In this document: positions 7,874 to 15,137 of the stretch, piece after piece
How positions within the stretch are numbered: position 1 is the stretch's first letter
How the letters are laid out: every line of letters starts with the position of its first letter
DNA from: Aeromicrobium sp.
GTDB lineage: Bacteria > Actinomycetota > Coriobacteriia > Anaerosomatales > Anaerosomataceae
NCBI GenBank assembly: GCA_015351705.1
Contig: JADIIM010000021.1
Coordinates: forward strand, 1-44,267
Direction: 5' to 3'
DNA length: 44,267 nucleotides
Position numbers and translations under genes: made by a program
Notes under the pieces: generated by a model
The model's input: only the letters and a program-made list of their open reading frames with translations
Database searches by the model: none
Told to the model about the DNA's origin: nothing

Positions 7874-8563
7874 CTACTTCGCGATCACGTCCAGCCCACC
7901 GAAGACCGCCGTGGACCGCACGTGCACGACAGGCCCCGGTGTGCCTGGTGGCGGCGCCGGCGCGTTGCTGTCCGACCCGCCGAAGATGTTGGTTGCGCTG
8001 AGCTGCACCTTCGTCCCCGGCGAGACGATGATGTCGGTCCCGCCGAAGAGCGTCGTCGCATCAACGAGCACGTCCTCGGTGATCTGCGCACCGCGCAGGT
8101 CAAGATCGAGCCCGCCGAACATCGCGAGCGTCTCGGCGCCGTTGAACGGCAGCCCCGTGTAGACCGCCGTGCTACCCGTGAAGATCGCGCTGAGGCGGCT
8201 GCCGGGATGGATGGGCCGCCCCTCGGCATCGGTGGGAAGCTTCGGGCCCACGAGCGCCCGTCTGAGCACCGCGATGCCCACGATCACGATGACCAGCGGG
8301 AAGAACAGCGACCACACGGAGGTGTCGCCGAGCAGCCGCTGTGCATCGGCAAGCAGCAGACCGCCGATCCCGAGCAGGACGAGGTTCCCGGCGTTCGGGC
8401 CCTGGTCGATCATGCTCACCAGCGCCGGTACGATCAGGAAGAGCGTCCACCAGCCCTCGAAGAGGACGAGCCTGCCCCACCAGCCGAGCGTGGCCCCCGT
8501 GAGCGCGATGCCGAGCGCGACCAGCGCGACTCCGAACACGACCGCCGTGACCTTGCTTCTCAT
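7874..8563 (-). CDS. LiaF-like membrane protein
   Basis: A 229-residue protein. The N-terminal half has about four hydrophobic segments (residues ~7-25, 28-50, 58-75, 83-103). The C-terminal half is a repetitive beta region (AMFGGLDLDLRGAQI, TLFGGTDIIVSPGTKV, AVFGGLDVIAK) typical of the LiaF/DUF2154 'toastrack' domain. LiaF proteins hold envelope-stress kinases in check, or act as general envelope-stress sensors. No LiaRS two-component pair is adjacent, so the partner is unknown. ATG 8563 has GGGAGG upstream. Downstream of, and co-oriented with, the flavodoxin gene, 72 nt apart. Confidence 0.8.
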   Translation of the reverse strand: MRSKVTAVVFGVALVALGIALTGATLGWWGRLVLFEGWWTLFLIVPALVSMIDQGPNAGNLVLLGIGGLLLADAQRLLGDTSVWSLFFPLVIVIVGIAVLRRALVGPKLPTDAEGRPIHPGSRLSAIFTGSTAVYTGLPFNGAETLAMFGGLDLDLRGAQITEDVLVDATTLFGGTDIIVSPGTKVQLSATNIFGGSDSNAPAPPPGTPGPVVHVRSTAVFGGLDVIAK

Positions 8564-8635
8564 GTGTCCCTCCCGGTTACGAGCAGCGGATGCGGCAGCG
8601 CGCCCAGACGCGCAGCTCGCCTCGCCACGCCAATC

Positions 8636-9136
8636 CTACAGCTCCAGCCCCGCGGCCCACGCGCGGATCGCATCCCAATCACGCGCGTCGCCCTCGGCTG
8701 TGCCGCCGAACGCCTTGAACGCCCATCGCGCGAAGCCGGACGTGTCCTCCGCGGTCGGCCCCTTGCCGAGGAAGAATCCCTCGCCCACCGGGGTGACGAC
8801 GGCCCGCACGCGGTCAAGATACGCGAGCCGCTTGCGCGTCTGCTTCGCGTCGTTGCCGCCATTCATACTGTGCACGCAAAACGCCGCCACCGGCCGAGCG
8901 CCGAGCGCCCCGGCGCTGGACTCAAGCCAACTCATCGCTTCCGGCAGCCACCTGCCGCCATTGACGGCACTCCCGATCACACACGCGTCGTAGTCGGTGG
9001 CCGAGGGATTCGCGTCGAGCCGCCGCACGTCCACCTCGTAGCCGCGCTCGGCAAGGGTCTTGCCCACCGCCTCGGCCACGCCCGTCGTGTAGCCGGTCCC
9101 CGTTGCGTATCCCACCAACACTCGCTTGCCCACCAC
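8636..9136 (-). CDS. Flavodoxin-domain protein
   Basis: A 166-residue protein with an N-terminal FMN-phosphate loop (YATGTGYTTGVAEAVGKTL, 10-28) and ACVIGSAVNGG (about 51-61), as in the flavodoxin_5/HemG-like group (PF12724). Likely an FMN electron carrier or small oxidoreductase in the cytoplasm. It lacks the clear features needed to call it protoporphyrinogen oxidase. GTG start at 9136 with GAGGGG upstream. It is divergent from the TetR gene, and the intergenic region holds that regulator's probable operators, so it may be a TetR target (inference). Confidence 0.8.
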   Translation of the reverse strand: MVGKRVLVGYATGTGYTTGVAEAVGKTLAERGYEVDVRRLDANPSATDYDACVIGSAVNGGRWLPEAMSWLESSAGALGARPVAAFCVHSMNGGNDAKQTRKRLAYLDRVRAVVTPVGEGFFLGKGPTAEDTSGFARWAFKAFGGTAEGDARDWDAIRAWAAGLEL

Positions 9137-9225
9137 TGACCCCTCTCACGCGATGCGGGTGATCGCATCGCCTGTTCGCTCATACCCCACTAGCCGAGGG
9201 CGGGCACAGCCCTCGGGGAAACTAC

Positions 9226-9274
9226 TTGACATCTGAGTTTCCATGGTGGAAACTGCAACCGTCATGAGTTTCCA
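9226..9274 (+). promoter_or_regulatory. TetR promoter/operator region
   Basis: TTGACA (9226-9231) is followed by an 8-3-8 inverted repeat, AGTTTCCA (9236-9243) TGG TGGAAACT (9247-9254), and another half-site AGTTTCCA (9267-9274). Related half-sites recur at 9892-9919. No good -10 hexamer is visible. Placement between the -35 and the start fits repression by the TetR protein encoded next. Confidence 0.65.
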
Positions 9275-9295
9275 CGCAGGCCGAGGAGGTGCTCC

Positions 9296-9835
9296 GTGAG
9301 CACGACCAAGCAGCAGATCGCGCAGGCGTTCGAGCGGCGCCTTGCCGAGGCGGGCTACGACCGCACCACGCTCGACGACGTCGCGCGCGAGCTGCGCATC
9401 TCGAAGAAGACGATCTACGTGCACTTCGAGGGCAAGCGCGACATCTACGCCCACCTCGTCGCCGGACAGGCGGCCCGCGAGAAGATGCGCCTTGCGGCCG
9501 CCGTGGCCACGCTCCCCACATACACCGCACGGGTGGAGGCGCTCTTGAAGCTCGTCATCGGCTCGGCACGAGCCCACATCGACCAAACGGGCCGGGAGGA
9601 GTGGTTGCGAGAGTACGAGATCGCCGCCGACGCGTTCCGTCAGGCCAACGGCGAGCTCCTACGAGAACTCATCGCCGCCGGGATGGATGCCGGGGAGTTC
9701 GCGGCCGGGGACGTGGCGTTCGTCGAGCGCGCGATCGCCGCGATGGTGCTGGACTACCTGGTCGTGGTGAACGAAGACCCCTCGGTAGACCACGACGCCG
9801 AGTTGATCGAGCGCATCCTGAGGTTCTTGCAGTAG
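9296..9835 (+). CDS. TetR/AcrR-family transcriptional repressor
   Basis: A 179-residue regulator. The N-terminal HTH at about 8-52 (TTLDDVARELRISKKTIYVH) is typical TetR_N with recognition helix SKKTIYVHF; the C-terminal helical ligand domain is unassigned. GTG 9296 has GAGGAGG 7 nt upstream. Inverted-repeat operators flank the gene at 9236-9274 and 9892-9919, so it probably represses itself, the small membrane gene at 9942 and possibly the divergent flavodoxin gene. Confidence 0.93.
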   Translation: MSTTKQQIAQAFERRLAEAGYDRTTLDDVARELRISKKTIYVHFEGKRDIYAHLVAGQAAREKMRLAAAVATLPTYTARVEALLKLVIGSARAHIDQTGREEWLREYEIAADAFRQANGELLRELIAAGMDAGEFAAGDVAFVERAIAAMVLDYLVVVNEDPSVDHDAELIERILRFLQ

Positions 9836-9891
9836 GACACACGGGCCGTCGTCGGCGCACCCGCGCTAGGGCGGCCCTTTGTCAGCACCAT

Positions 9892-9919
9892 TGGAAACTG
9901 GAAGCCACATGGGTTTCCA
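9892..9919 (+). promoter_or_regulatory. Second TetR-type operator, before the small membrane gene
   Basis: TGGAAACT (9892-9899) and GGTTTCCA (9912-9919) are the same half-sites as upstream of the TetR gene, in outward orientation with a 12-nt gap. They lie 22 nt before the ATG at 9942. Confidence 0.6.
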
Positions 9920-9941
9920 CGAAACACGAAGGAGCAGTACC

Positions 9942-10253
9942 ATGAAGGGAATCGCGATCGCGGGACAGACGGCCGGAGAAGCGGCATGGTCCATCTCGGT
10001 GTTCGGTCTGTCGCTCGTGGCAACGGCGATGCTCGGCTACTACCTGATCACCGATCCGGGCCGCCTGACCGAGCTCTGGGAGTGGACGCGCTCACTCAAC
10101 ATCCTTGTACAGGGCGTCATCTGGCTGCTCTTCTTGCCTTGGATGATCGCACTTGCAATCTGGGTCGCCCCATGGGCGCTGCCGATCCGCCTCGTGCTCG
10201 TCATCGGCACGCTCGGCTTCGCCGCCTGGATGCTCTTCCCCTGGAAGGCGTAA
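9942..10253 (+). CDS. Small membrane protein, probable TetR target
   Basis: A 103-residue protein with three hydrophobic segments (about 12-38, 52-75 and 80-98) and no recognised family. ATG 9942 has GAAGGAG 8 nt upstream; longer in-frame starts lie within or before the operator. It lies directly downstream of the TetR gene and behind that regulator's half-sites, the arrangement of a ligand-induced membrane protein. Function unknown. Confidence 0.75.
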   Translation: MKGIAIAGQTAGEAAWSISVFGLSLVATAMLGYYLITDPGRLTELWEWTRSLNILVQGVIWLLFLPWMIALAIWVAPWALPIRLVLVIGTLGFAAWMLFPWKA

Positions 10254-10265
10254 GGGCGGCTGATC

Positions 10266-11780
10266 TCACAGGTCGCAGCGCACCGCGTCGCACACCCGCG
10301 GGCGCATGGCTTCGATCATCTCGGCCGTGCCGAGCACATGCAACTCGTCACCGGCGGTCAGTGCCGTCGTCCCGGTGGGGATGAAGTACCACCCTTGGCG
10401 CCGCATGAGAATCACGAGCGGCATGTCCGGTCCGCCGATATCGAGCAACCGGCCGCCGTCGGCGATCGATCCCTGCTCCACTGTGAGCCGGGAGATCGTC
10501 ATACCCACCGCGGCGTCGGCGTCGATCTCGATGGGCAGCCGCTCTGCCTGCTTCATCGGCACGTCCACACGCAGCAGGCGCGCCATCGCGCCCGCGCTCG
10601 GGCCCTGGATCAGCACCGAGACAACGACCGCGAAGAACACCGTGTTGAAGATAGTGCCCGCGGTGTCGAGGCCGGCGACCATCGGGAAGGTGGCCAGGAT
10701 GATCGGCGCCGCGCCTCGCAATCCCACCCATGACACCATGAGCCGCTCGCGGAACGACTGCTTCGACCCGATCAGACACAGCATCACGGCCAGCGGGCGC
10801 GCGACGAACATGAGCACTGCCGAGACCGCAAGCCCCGGCAACGCATGCCCGAGCAGTTCGGACGGGAAGACGAGCAGGCCGAGGATAAGGAACATGATGA
10901 TCTGCATGAGCCACGCCACGCCGTCGTGGAAGCGCAGCAGGCTGCGCCGGTGCGCGAACACGCGCCCGGTCATGGCGATCCCGGCGATGTAGGCCGCCAT
11001 GAACCCGCTCGTCCCCACCACTTCGGCCAGTCCGAAGAGCACGCCTGCGGCAGCGAGCGTCAGGACCGGGTAGAGACCATCGTGCTCGAGGTCGATGCGG
11101 TTGAGCAACCGTACCAGCCCGAGTCCCGCAACCCAGCCGATCGCGCCGCCTCCCGCCAGCTTCAGGGCGAACGAGAGGGGGACGAGAGCACCCGTTGGTG
11201 CATTACCCACCGCGACCGCGATGAGCGTGACGGTGAGGAAGACCGCCGTGGGGTCGTTGCTCGCCGACTCGAACTCGATGAGCGTCCGAAGCCGCGGTGA
11301 GAGGCCGACGTTGTGCGAGCGCAGGACCGAGAAGACGGCGGCGGCATCGGTAGAGGACAGGATCGCCCCCAACAAGAGACTGTCCGCGAGCGGCAGTCCG
11401 AGCGCCGTCGCCGCAAAGACGCCCACCACTCCGGCGGTGAGCATCACGCCCACCGTGGCAAGAAGCGCACCCCGCACGGTGACATCACGCGTGAGGTTCT
11501 TGAGGTCGGTCTGCAGGCCGCCATCGAACAGAATGAGGAACAGCGCCACCGATCCGATGCCCATCGCGATGCGTGGGTCATCGAGCGGAATCCCGCCGGG
11601 CCCCTCCGAGCCGGCGAGCATGCCAGTCACCAGGAACAGCAGCAGTGCCGGGATACCGAAACGCGTCGACAACCGGCTGGCGAGGACGCCCGCGAACAGC
11701 AAGGCCGCGCCGATCAGTATGAGTGTGGCGACTGTCCCGTTGATCAGTGTGTCCCCCTTGAGGCGATTCAGGCACGACAT
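10266..11780 (-). CDS. K+/H+ antiporter, CPA1 family (CvrA/NhaP2-like)
   Basis: A 504-residue protein with about 12-13 membrane segments over residues 15-395, including family-typical LFLILFDGGLQTDL, GAILSSTDAAAVFSVLR and the FESASNDPTAVFLT motif with the transport aspartate. A cytosolic TrkA-C-like regulatory tail (about 420-500) ends in GDELHVLGTAEMIEAM. CvrA/NhaP2 proteins exchange cytoplasmic K+ for H+, which fits the two TrkA-type proteins at 42179-43489. The ATG at 11780 lacks a clear Shine-Dalgarno; AAGGGGG stands 6 nt before CTG codon 12, so the N-terminus is uncertain. A 359-nt structured gap lies upstream. Confidence 0.92.
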   Translation of the reverse strand: MSCLNRLKGDTLINGTVATLILIGAALLFAGVLASRLSTRFGIPALLLFLVTGMLAGSEGPGGIPLDDPRIAMGIGSVALFLILFDGGLQTDLKNLTRDVTVRGALLATVGVMLTAGVVGVFAATALGLPLADSLLLGAILSSTDAAAVFSVLRSHNVGLSPRLRTLIEFESASNDPTAVFLTVTLIAVAVGNAPTGALVPLSFALKLAGGGAIGWVAGLGLVRLLNRIDLEHDGLYPVLTLAAAGVLFGLAEVVGTSGFMAAYIAGIAMTGRVFAHRRSLLRFHDGVAWLMQIIMFLILGLLVFPSELLGHALPGLAVSAVLMFVARPLAVMLCLIGSKQSFRERLMVSWVGLRGAAPIILATFPMVAGLDTAGTIFNTVFFAVVVSVLIQGPSAGAMARLLRVDVPMKQAERLPIEIDADAAVGMTISRLTVEQGSIADGGRLLDIGGPDMPLVILMRRQGWYFIPTGTTALTAGDELHVLGTAEMIEAMRPRVCDAVRCDL

Positions 11781-12139
11781 AGATGCTACCAGGACGCCCA
11801 GGCGATCCGCCCGATGACGTCACTTGATAGGAGAGTACCCCACTTCGGGGCGCAGAGAGGGCCGCCATCTCTGGCGGCCCTCTCCCATCGCTGCGTTGCG
11901 ACAGCGACTTCGTCCTGGTTTGCAGGAGCGCGTAGCGCCGGGCTCCAGAGGCCCGCTCACCCGCCGCCCTACGAGGTGGACACCTCCGCAGCGATGCTCG
12001 TACTACTCAACGCTGGATCACCTCCTCGTATCGGCGGTGCGCCGGATCGCGCCCTCGGGTCTGCACCCGTGAGCCCGGTGTAGCGAGGAGCATGCCGAGG
12101 TGCGCGGTGTCCTGGAGATCGGGCGGAGCAGCGTGAGCG
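11781..12139. other. 359-nt gap rich in hairpins; no gene recognised
   Basis: Sits upstream of the antiporter and downstream of a lipoprotein, both on the minus strand. Contains a perfect 13-bp hairpin with TCTC loop (11855-11884: GAGAGGGCCGCCA / TGGCGGCCCTCTC). Also TCGCTG/CAGCGA (11888-11907), TCCTG/CAGGA (11913-11927) and the overlapping alternative GGAGC/GCTCC (11925-11946), then GAGGTG/CACCTC near 11975. At 12012-12026 the plus strand reads GCTGGATCACCTCCT, identical to the usual 3' end of 16S rRNA; the minus strand is thus an unusually long Shine-Dalgarno, followed by a TTG and 13 codons. Possibly an antiporter leader or a small RNA. Confidence 0.4.
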
Positions 12140-12748
12140 CTACCGCGCCGTGTAGCTGATGAACGCCAGGTTATGACCGGTCTGCGCGTTGACCTGGACT
12201 TGGACTGCCGTCGCGCAGCCGTACGGCGTCGAGCGCACCGTGACCGATGCGACCCCGGATGCGCTCGTTGTGGCTGCTGCCCGGCCGTTCGGCTTGGGAT
12301 CGGGAAGGCCATCCTCCCCCGGAAACGGCATGTAGCTGCTGATGAAGTTGACAGCGACGCCCGGCAGCGGGGCCCCGCTTCTGTCGACCACTTTGACCGA
12401 GAGGGTGACCTGTCCTCCGATCGATGGACTCGCGGGGGACGCCGATGCAGTGCAACGGCCGAATGGATATGTACTCGCTCCGCCCGTCGAGGCACTCCCC
12501 GACGAGGAGGAGGTCTTGGCCGCGGCCCCGGCGCTCCCCGGCCTCGGCGCGATCACAATCGCCGTGGGTTCGCGCACCGGGTTCTGCGACGGCTCCAATG
12601 CGGCGGTCGTCTCCGCGAACCACGCGGTCGACGTCGGCTCGGCGACAAGCAGGCTCTCATACGTCGGTGGCTGGGTCGCGACGCACCCGGCCATCAGAGA
12701 GACCGCCAGAACGACTATGACCGCGGTCGTTGCCCGCATCTTCATCAT
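12140..12748 (-). CDS. Lipoprotein with a bacterial Ig-like (Big_1-like) domain
   Basis: A 202-residue secreted lipoprotein. The signal peptide is MMKMRATTAV..., with lipobox MAGC (C22). A Ser/Gly/Ala-rich linker (about 60-90) precedes an Ig-like fold from about 95 (GQVTLSVKVVDRSGAPLPGV, then SASGVASVTV), the pattern of Big_1/invasin-type domains. ATG 12748 follows GGAGGGG; ATGs at 12745 and 12739 are alternatives. Surface-anchored, function unknown. Confidence 0.75.
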   Translation of the reverse strand: MMKMRATTAVIVVLAVSLMAGCVATQPPTYESLLVAEPTSTAWFAETTAALEPSQNPVREPTAIVIAPRPGSAGAAAKTSSSSGSASTGGASTYPFGRCTASASPASPSIGGQVTLSVKVVDRSGAPLPGVAVNFISSYMPFPGEDGLPDPKPNGRAAATTSASGVASVTVRSTPYGCATAVQVQVNAQTGHNLAFISYTAR

Positions 12749-12795
12749 CGGACCCCCCTCCGAGGAGCAGCATACCATTGCCGGGGCCCCGCTCA

Positions 12796-12869
12796 GCTCG
12801 CTCCGTGCACGGTGCGAACGTGTACAGGCTCACGTCCTTACCTCGCCGACACGGGCGGCACGCTCCCCG
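12796..12869 (+). repeat. 74-bp upstream element, copy A
   Basis: Gap-free match of 65/74 positions to copy B (15026-15099). The blocks TGCACGGTGC, TGTACAGGCTCA and a 29-nt tail (12841-12869, starting CCTCGCCGACACGGG) are conserved. It ends 58 nt before the ErcA-like gene. Unlike copy B it has no good -10 at the aligned position. Not a recognised riboswitch or mobile repeat. Confidence 0.85.
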
Positions 12870-12927
12870 GCCAGGCGCGGTATCATCTGTTGCAGAAGGG
12901 CGGCCGGACCGGCGAACGGAGACCCTC

Positions 12928-14085
12928 ATGTCGATCGCTCGCGGCGAGCTCCGCAAGTTCGTCTCGCCTGAGATCCTGTACGGACATGGTGCACGACACC
13001 TGGCGGGTCCGTACGCCCGGCGCATCGGCATGGCTCGGGCGCTCGTGGTGACCGACCCCGGCGTCGAGGCTGCTGGCTGGGTCACACCTCTGCTCACGTC
13101 ACTTGCGGGCAACGGCGTAGAGGCGGTCGTCTTTGACGACGTGCAGCCCAATCCTGTCGCCGAGCAGGTGATGCGCGGCGCGGCGCTGTTCGCCGAGTCC
13201 CGCTGTGACAGCATCGTCGCTCTCGGTGGTGGCAGCCCGCTGGACTGCGCGGAAGGTATCGGCGTCGTGGCCACCAACGGTGGACACGTGCTCGACTATG
13301 AGGGCGTCGATATGGTTGAGGCGCCGATGCCGCCGCTCGTCTGCATTCCCACGACCGCCGGGACCGGCGCGGATGTGTCGCAGTTCGCGATAATCACCGA
13401 TCCCGTCCGGCGGGCGAAGATCGCCCTGGTCAGCAAGTCCCTCGTGCCCGATCTTGCGCTGGTCGACCCCGAGCCGCTCACCACGATGGACCCCGCGCTC
13501 ACCGCAGCCACCGGCATGGATGCGCTCGCGCACTCCATAGAGGCATACCTTTCGAACGCGAGTTGGGCACTGACCGACGAGCTCGCGCTGGCCGCGATGC
13601 GGCTCATCGTCGAGAACCTGCCGCGCTGCGTCGCGTCTGGTGAGGATCTCGAAGCCCGCGCCCAGATGGCGCTTGCGAGTCTCGATGCGGGCCTGGCGTT
13701 CTCCAATGCCAGTCTCGGCGCGGTCCATGCGCTCGCACACGCGCTCGGAGGACTGCTCAACGCGCCGCACGGTGAATGCAATGCGCTGCTTCTGGGACCG
13801 GTCATGCGCCGCACCCTGCGCGACACCCCCCGCGCGCGCATCGACAGCATTGCGGAGGCGCTCGGCGTCGACGTCGGCGCGCGGCCTGCGGAGGACGTCG
13901 CCGCCTGGCTTACGGAGTTTCCCGCTGCGATCGGCATGACCACCACGCTCGCGCAGTACGGCTTGACACCGGACACGGTCGACGACCTCGCGGCAAACGC
14001 GGAGGCCGACGCGTGTGCGGCAACCAACCCCTGGGACGTGACGTCCGACGAGCTCGTCAGGATACTGCGCGATGCCATCGCGTGA
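12928..14085 (+). CDS. Iron-containing alcohol dehydrogenase, ErcA-like
   Basis: A 385-residue group III iron-dependent alcohol dehydrogenase. NAD-binding GGGS is at 100-103; metal ligands are D198 and H202 (MDALAHSIEAYLS), H267 and H281 (AVHALAHALGGLLNAPHG). Members adjoining a histidine kinase, as here, resemble the 'ADH-like regulatory protein ErcA' of pseudomonad ercA/ercS loci. The kinase gene overlaps its 3' end by 14 bp, so the two are probably translated together. ATG 12928 is the first start after the upstream repeat; the Shine-Dalgarno is weak (GGAG 7 nt away). All metal ligands are present, so catalytic activity is possible; a signalling role is inferred from context. Confidence 0.88.
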   Translation: MSIARGELRKFVSPEILYGHGARHLAGPYARRIGMARALVVTDPGVEAAGWVTPLLTSLAGNGVEAVVFDDVQPNPVAEQVMRGAALFAESRCDSIVALGGGSPLDCAEGIGVVATNGGHVLDYEGVDMVEAPMPPLVCIPTTAGTGADVSQFAIITDPVRRAKIALVSKSLVPDLALVDPEPLTTMDPALTAATGMDALAHSIEAYLSNASWALTDELALAAMRLIVENLPRCVASGEDLEARAQMALASLDAGLAFSNASLGAVHALAHALGGLLNAPHGECNALLLGPVMRRTLRDTPRARIDSIAEALGVDVGARPAEDVAAWLTEFPAAIGMTTTLAQYGLTPDTVDDLAANAEADACAATNPWDVTSDELVRILRDAIA

Positions 14086-15007
14086 CGAAACGCGCCGCGA
14101 GCAGCTTCGCCAGGGCGTGATAGGGCTCGGCGAACACTCGGCCAGGAAGAGCTACTACCCGGAGCTCCGCAGGCGGCTCGAGGAGTTGGAGCGCGCCCAG
14201 GAGGAGCTGACGGCGTACCGGGACGACCTCGAGCGGCAGGTGGCCGCGCGGACCGAGGAGCTGCGGCGCTCAAACGAGGAGTTGCGGGAGGCCACGCGCA
14301 CCAAGGACCAGTTCCTCGCCAACATGAGCCACGAGCTCCGCACGCCACTGAACTCGATCATCGGCTTCACCGACCTCCTGCGCCGGGGACTCACCGGCCC
14401 CGTGACCGACGAACAGGTACAGCAGCTCGATCTGGTCTACAACGCCGGACGTCATCTGCTCGGGCTTATCAGCGACATACTCGATCTTGCCAAGATCGAG
14501 TCCGGGGAGATGGTGCCGACCTACGAATCCTTCGAGGTGCGGGACGTCGTGGATGAGGCGACCGGCATCGTCGCCCCACAGGCACGCGAGAAGGGGCTCG
14601 CGCTCCAACTCGAGATCAGCGACGTGCCGGACACGATCGTGAGCGACCGGCAGCGATTCTTGCAGATACTCCTGAACCTCCTCGGCAATGCGGTGAAGTT
14701 CACGAACGATGGATCCGTTACGGTCACCGTGTCCTGCCCCGCCGATGAGCTCATTCTGGAAGTGCACGACACCGGTCCGGGAATCCACCCTGTGTTTCAG
14801 GCCGACGTCTGGAAGCCGTTCCATCAAGTCAGGCCCGAGCGAGGGGGCAAGCCCGTCGGCACGGGGCTTGGCCTGTCGATCACCCGGGAGCTCGTCACCA
14901 TGCTCGGTGGGTCGGTGTCGCTACGGAGTTCGCCCGGCGAGGGCTCGACGTTCGTGGTCCGTCTACCCTGCACCCCGGCCGAGCAGCCGCGCGAGGACCA
15001 GTCCTGA
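14072..15007 (+). CDS. Soluble sensor histidine kinase (ErcS-like context)
   Basis: A 311-residue cytoplasmic kinase without membrane segments or PAS domain. The N-terminal segment GEHSARKSYYPEL (20-32) is followed by a coiled coil (33-75), HisKA with SHELRTPLNSIIGF (H87), and HATPase_c with N-box LLNLLGNAVKF, DTGPGI and GTGLGL. No receiver domain, so it must phosphorylate a separate regulator not seen in the window. It overlaps the dehydrogenase gene by 14 bp, implying translational coupling and a shared pathway. Confidence 0.92.
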   Translation: MPSRDETRREQLRQGVIGLGEHSARKSYYPELRRRLEELERAQEELTAYRDDLERQVAARTEELRRSNEELREATRTKDQFLANMSHELRTPLNSIIGFTDLLRRGLTGPVTDEQVQQLDLVYNAGRHLLGLISDILDLAKIESGEMVPTYESFEVRDVVDEATGIVAPQAREKGLALQLEISDVPDTIVSDRQRFLQILLNLLGNAVKFTNDGSVTVTVSCPADELILEVHDTGPGIHPVFQADVWKPFHQVRPERGGKPVGTGLGLSITRELVTMLGGSVSLRSSPGEGSTFVVRLPCTPAEQPREDQS

Positions 15008-15022
15008 CGACCACCGGTTCGT

Positions 15023-15051
15023 TTGGCTCGCCCCTTGCACGGTGCTACCCT
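15023..15051 (+). promoter_or_regulatory. Putative promoter within repeat copy B
   Basis: TTGGCT (15023-15028), 17-nt spacer and TGC-extended TACCCT (15046-15051). This puts the transcript start near 15058, so most of the conserved repeat would be 5' UTR. CCTGTACAGG (15049-15058) is a perfect palindrome at the start site. Confidence 0.45.
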
Positions 15052-15099
15052 GTACAGGCTCAGATTCTCACCTCGCCGACACGGGCGGCACGCTCCCCG
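15026..15099 (+). repeat. 74-bp upstream element, copy B
   Basis: Second copy of the element at 12796-12869 (65/74 identical, no gaps), ending 38 nt before the radical SAM gene. The two copies flank the ErcA-kinase pair in the same orientation, each ahead of a gene start. Confidence 0.85.
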
Positions 15100-15137
15100 A
15101 CGGCGAACACACCGCTTGCCCCTAGGAGGCACCGCAC

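Noticed and set aside
12012-12026. 16S rRNA fragment
   Set aside because: Homology stops at about 15 nt; the flanks do not match the 16S 3' domain. Kept only as an anti-Shine-Dalgarno curiosity.
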